From assembly GCF_011193355.1 (NCBI RefSeq), contig NZ_CP049780.1:3671085-3735084 (forward strand): 64,000 nucleotides of DNA, given 5' to 3'. The position numbers and the translations under genes were made by a program. The stretch is from Streptomyces sp. JB150. Lineage in GTDB: Bacteria; Actinomycetota; Actinomycetes; Streptomycetales; Streptomycetaceae. Within the stretch, counting starts at the first letter, position 1. Each line of letters starts with the position of its first letter. The notes beneath the pieces were generated by a model. It saw only the letters and a program-made list of their open reading frames with translations. It was not told the DNA's origin and did no database searches. Below, in pieces: positions 63,818-64,000 of the stretch.

Positions 63818-64000
63818 TCAGGTCTGCGCCATGTCCACGAAGCGCGAGTAGTGACCCTGGAAGGCGACGGTGATCGTCGCCGTGGGGCCGTTACGGTGCT
63901 TGGCGACGATCAGGTCAGCCTCGCCCGCGCGGGGGGACTCCTTCTCGTAGGCGTCCTCGCGGTGCAGCAGGATGACCATGTCGGCGTCCTGCTCGATGGA
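63818..64000 (-). CDS. dnaB: Replicative DNA helicase DnaB, C-terminal end (partial)
   Basis: Only the last 60 codons lie in the window; the gene continues past its right edge. The sequence SIEQDADMVILLHREDAY, ADLIVAKHRNGPTATITVAFQG and the terminal HYSRFVDMAQT are those of the DnaB RecA-like domain. DnaB unwinds DNA at the replication fork as a hexamer. Its presence, with the parS sites, places the window in the oriC-proximal core. Confidence 0.96.
   Translation of the reverse strand, partial: SIEQDADMVILLHREDAYEKESPRAGEADLIVAKHRNGPTATITVAFQGHYSRFVDMAQT

Overview
This window looks like a piece of the central chromosome of a Streptomyces species. G+C is very high with strong third-position G/C bias. 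The markers present are the sporulation pair ssgA/ssgR, a tRNA-flanked core region, many SD-preceded GTG starts, actinobacterial families (DUF5926, DUF5326, DUF6571, SSI-type inhibitor, SigE-type ECF sigma factor), and the end of the replicative helicase gene dnaB. Five perfect copies of the ParB site GTTTCACGTGAAAC (29111, 35925, 38916, 57618, 61588) indicate closeness to oriC.

Layout. 1-10.2 kb: a regulatory and housekeeping block with a GHKL anti-sigma-like ATPase, aminopeptidase P, a GAF-SpoIIE phosphatase, a primase-polymerase-like protein without visible catalytic residues, a secreted protein, a DUF5926 SEC-C protein, a second GHKL ATPase and a glycerophosphodiesterase. 10.3-15.7 kb: an HtrA-type protease, then a WXG-like/DUF6571/lipoprotein cluster whose 3' half has unusual composition, then tRNA-Ser(UGA). 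15.7-22.1 kb: a Prim-Pol protein, a small secreted Asn/Gln-rich protein, an ECF sigma factor, an AMP-forming acyl-CoA ligase and a divergent MFS/TetR pair with twin operators. 22.1-28.3 kb: a very large PAS/pseudokinase/receiver-like gene split by an apparent one-base frameshift, a subtilisin inhibitor, tRNA-Ser(GCU) and tRNA-Arg(ACG). 28.5-40.6 kb: KptA, an LLM oxidoreductase, a HAD phosphatase, an M23 peptidase, the Rex-controlled cydA-cydB-cydCD operon, a cyclophilin-like protein and a HisC-type aminotransferase. 41-48.5 kb: a LacI regulator, a metallophosphatase, a membrane protein, thiC with a TPP riboswitch, and a YibE/F membrane protein. 48.7-64 kb: ssgA and ssgR, small membrane proteins and a cupin, ptpA-cystathionine lyase, LysR, NUDIX, a globin-reductase, HAD, GNAT, a GlcG/MFS/MarR locus, a second GNAT, a beta-lactamase-fold hydrolase, a DHFR-like protein and the 3' end of dnaB.

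Relations between genes. cydABCD forms the cytochrome bd oxidase and its CydDC exporter, under a clear Rex palindrome. ssgR is the upstream activator of ssgA in sporulation. The two GHKL ATPases and the SpoIIE phosphatase are the types of parts used in partner-switching control. thiC is controlled by its leader riboswitch, whose P3 arm carries an unusual long hairpin containing a ParB-site-like palindrome. I see no insertion sequence, integrase, CRISPR array or rRNA. Apart from the WXG/DUF6571 cluster and the frameshifted PAS gene, the window reads as conserved core chromosome.
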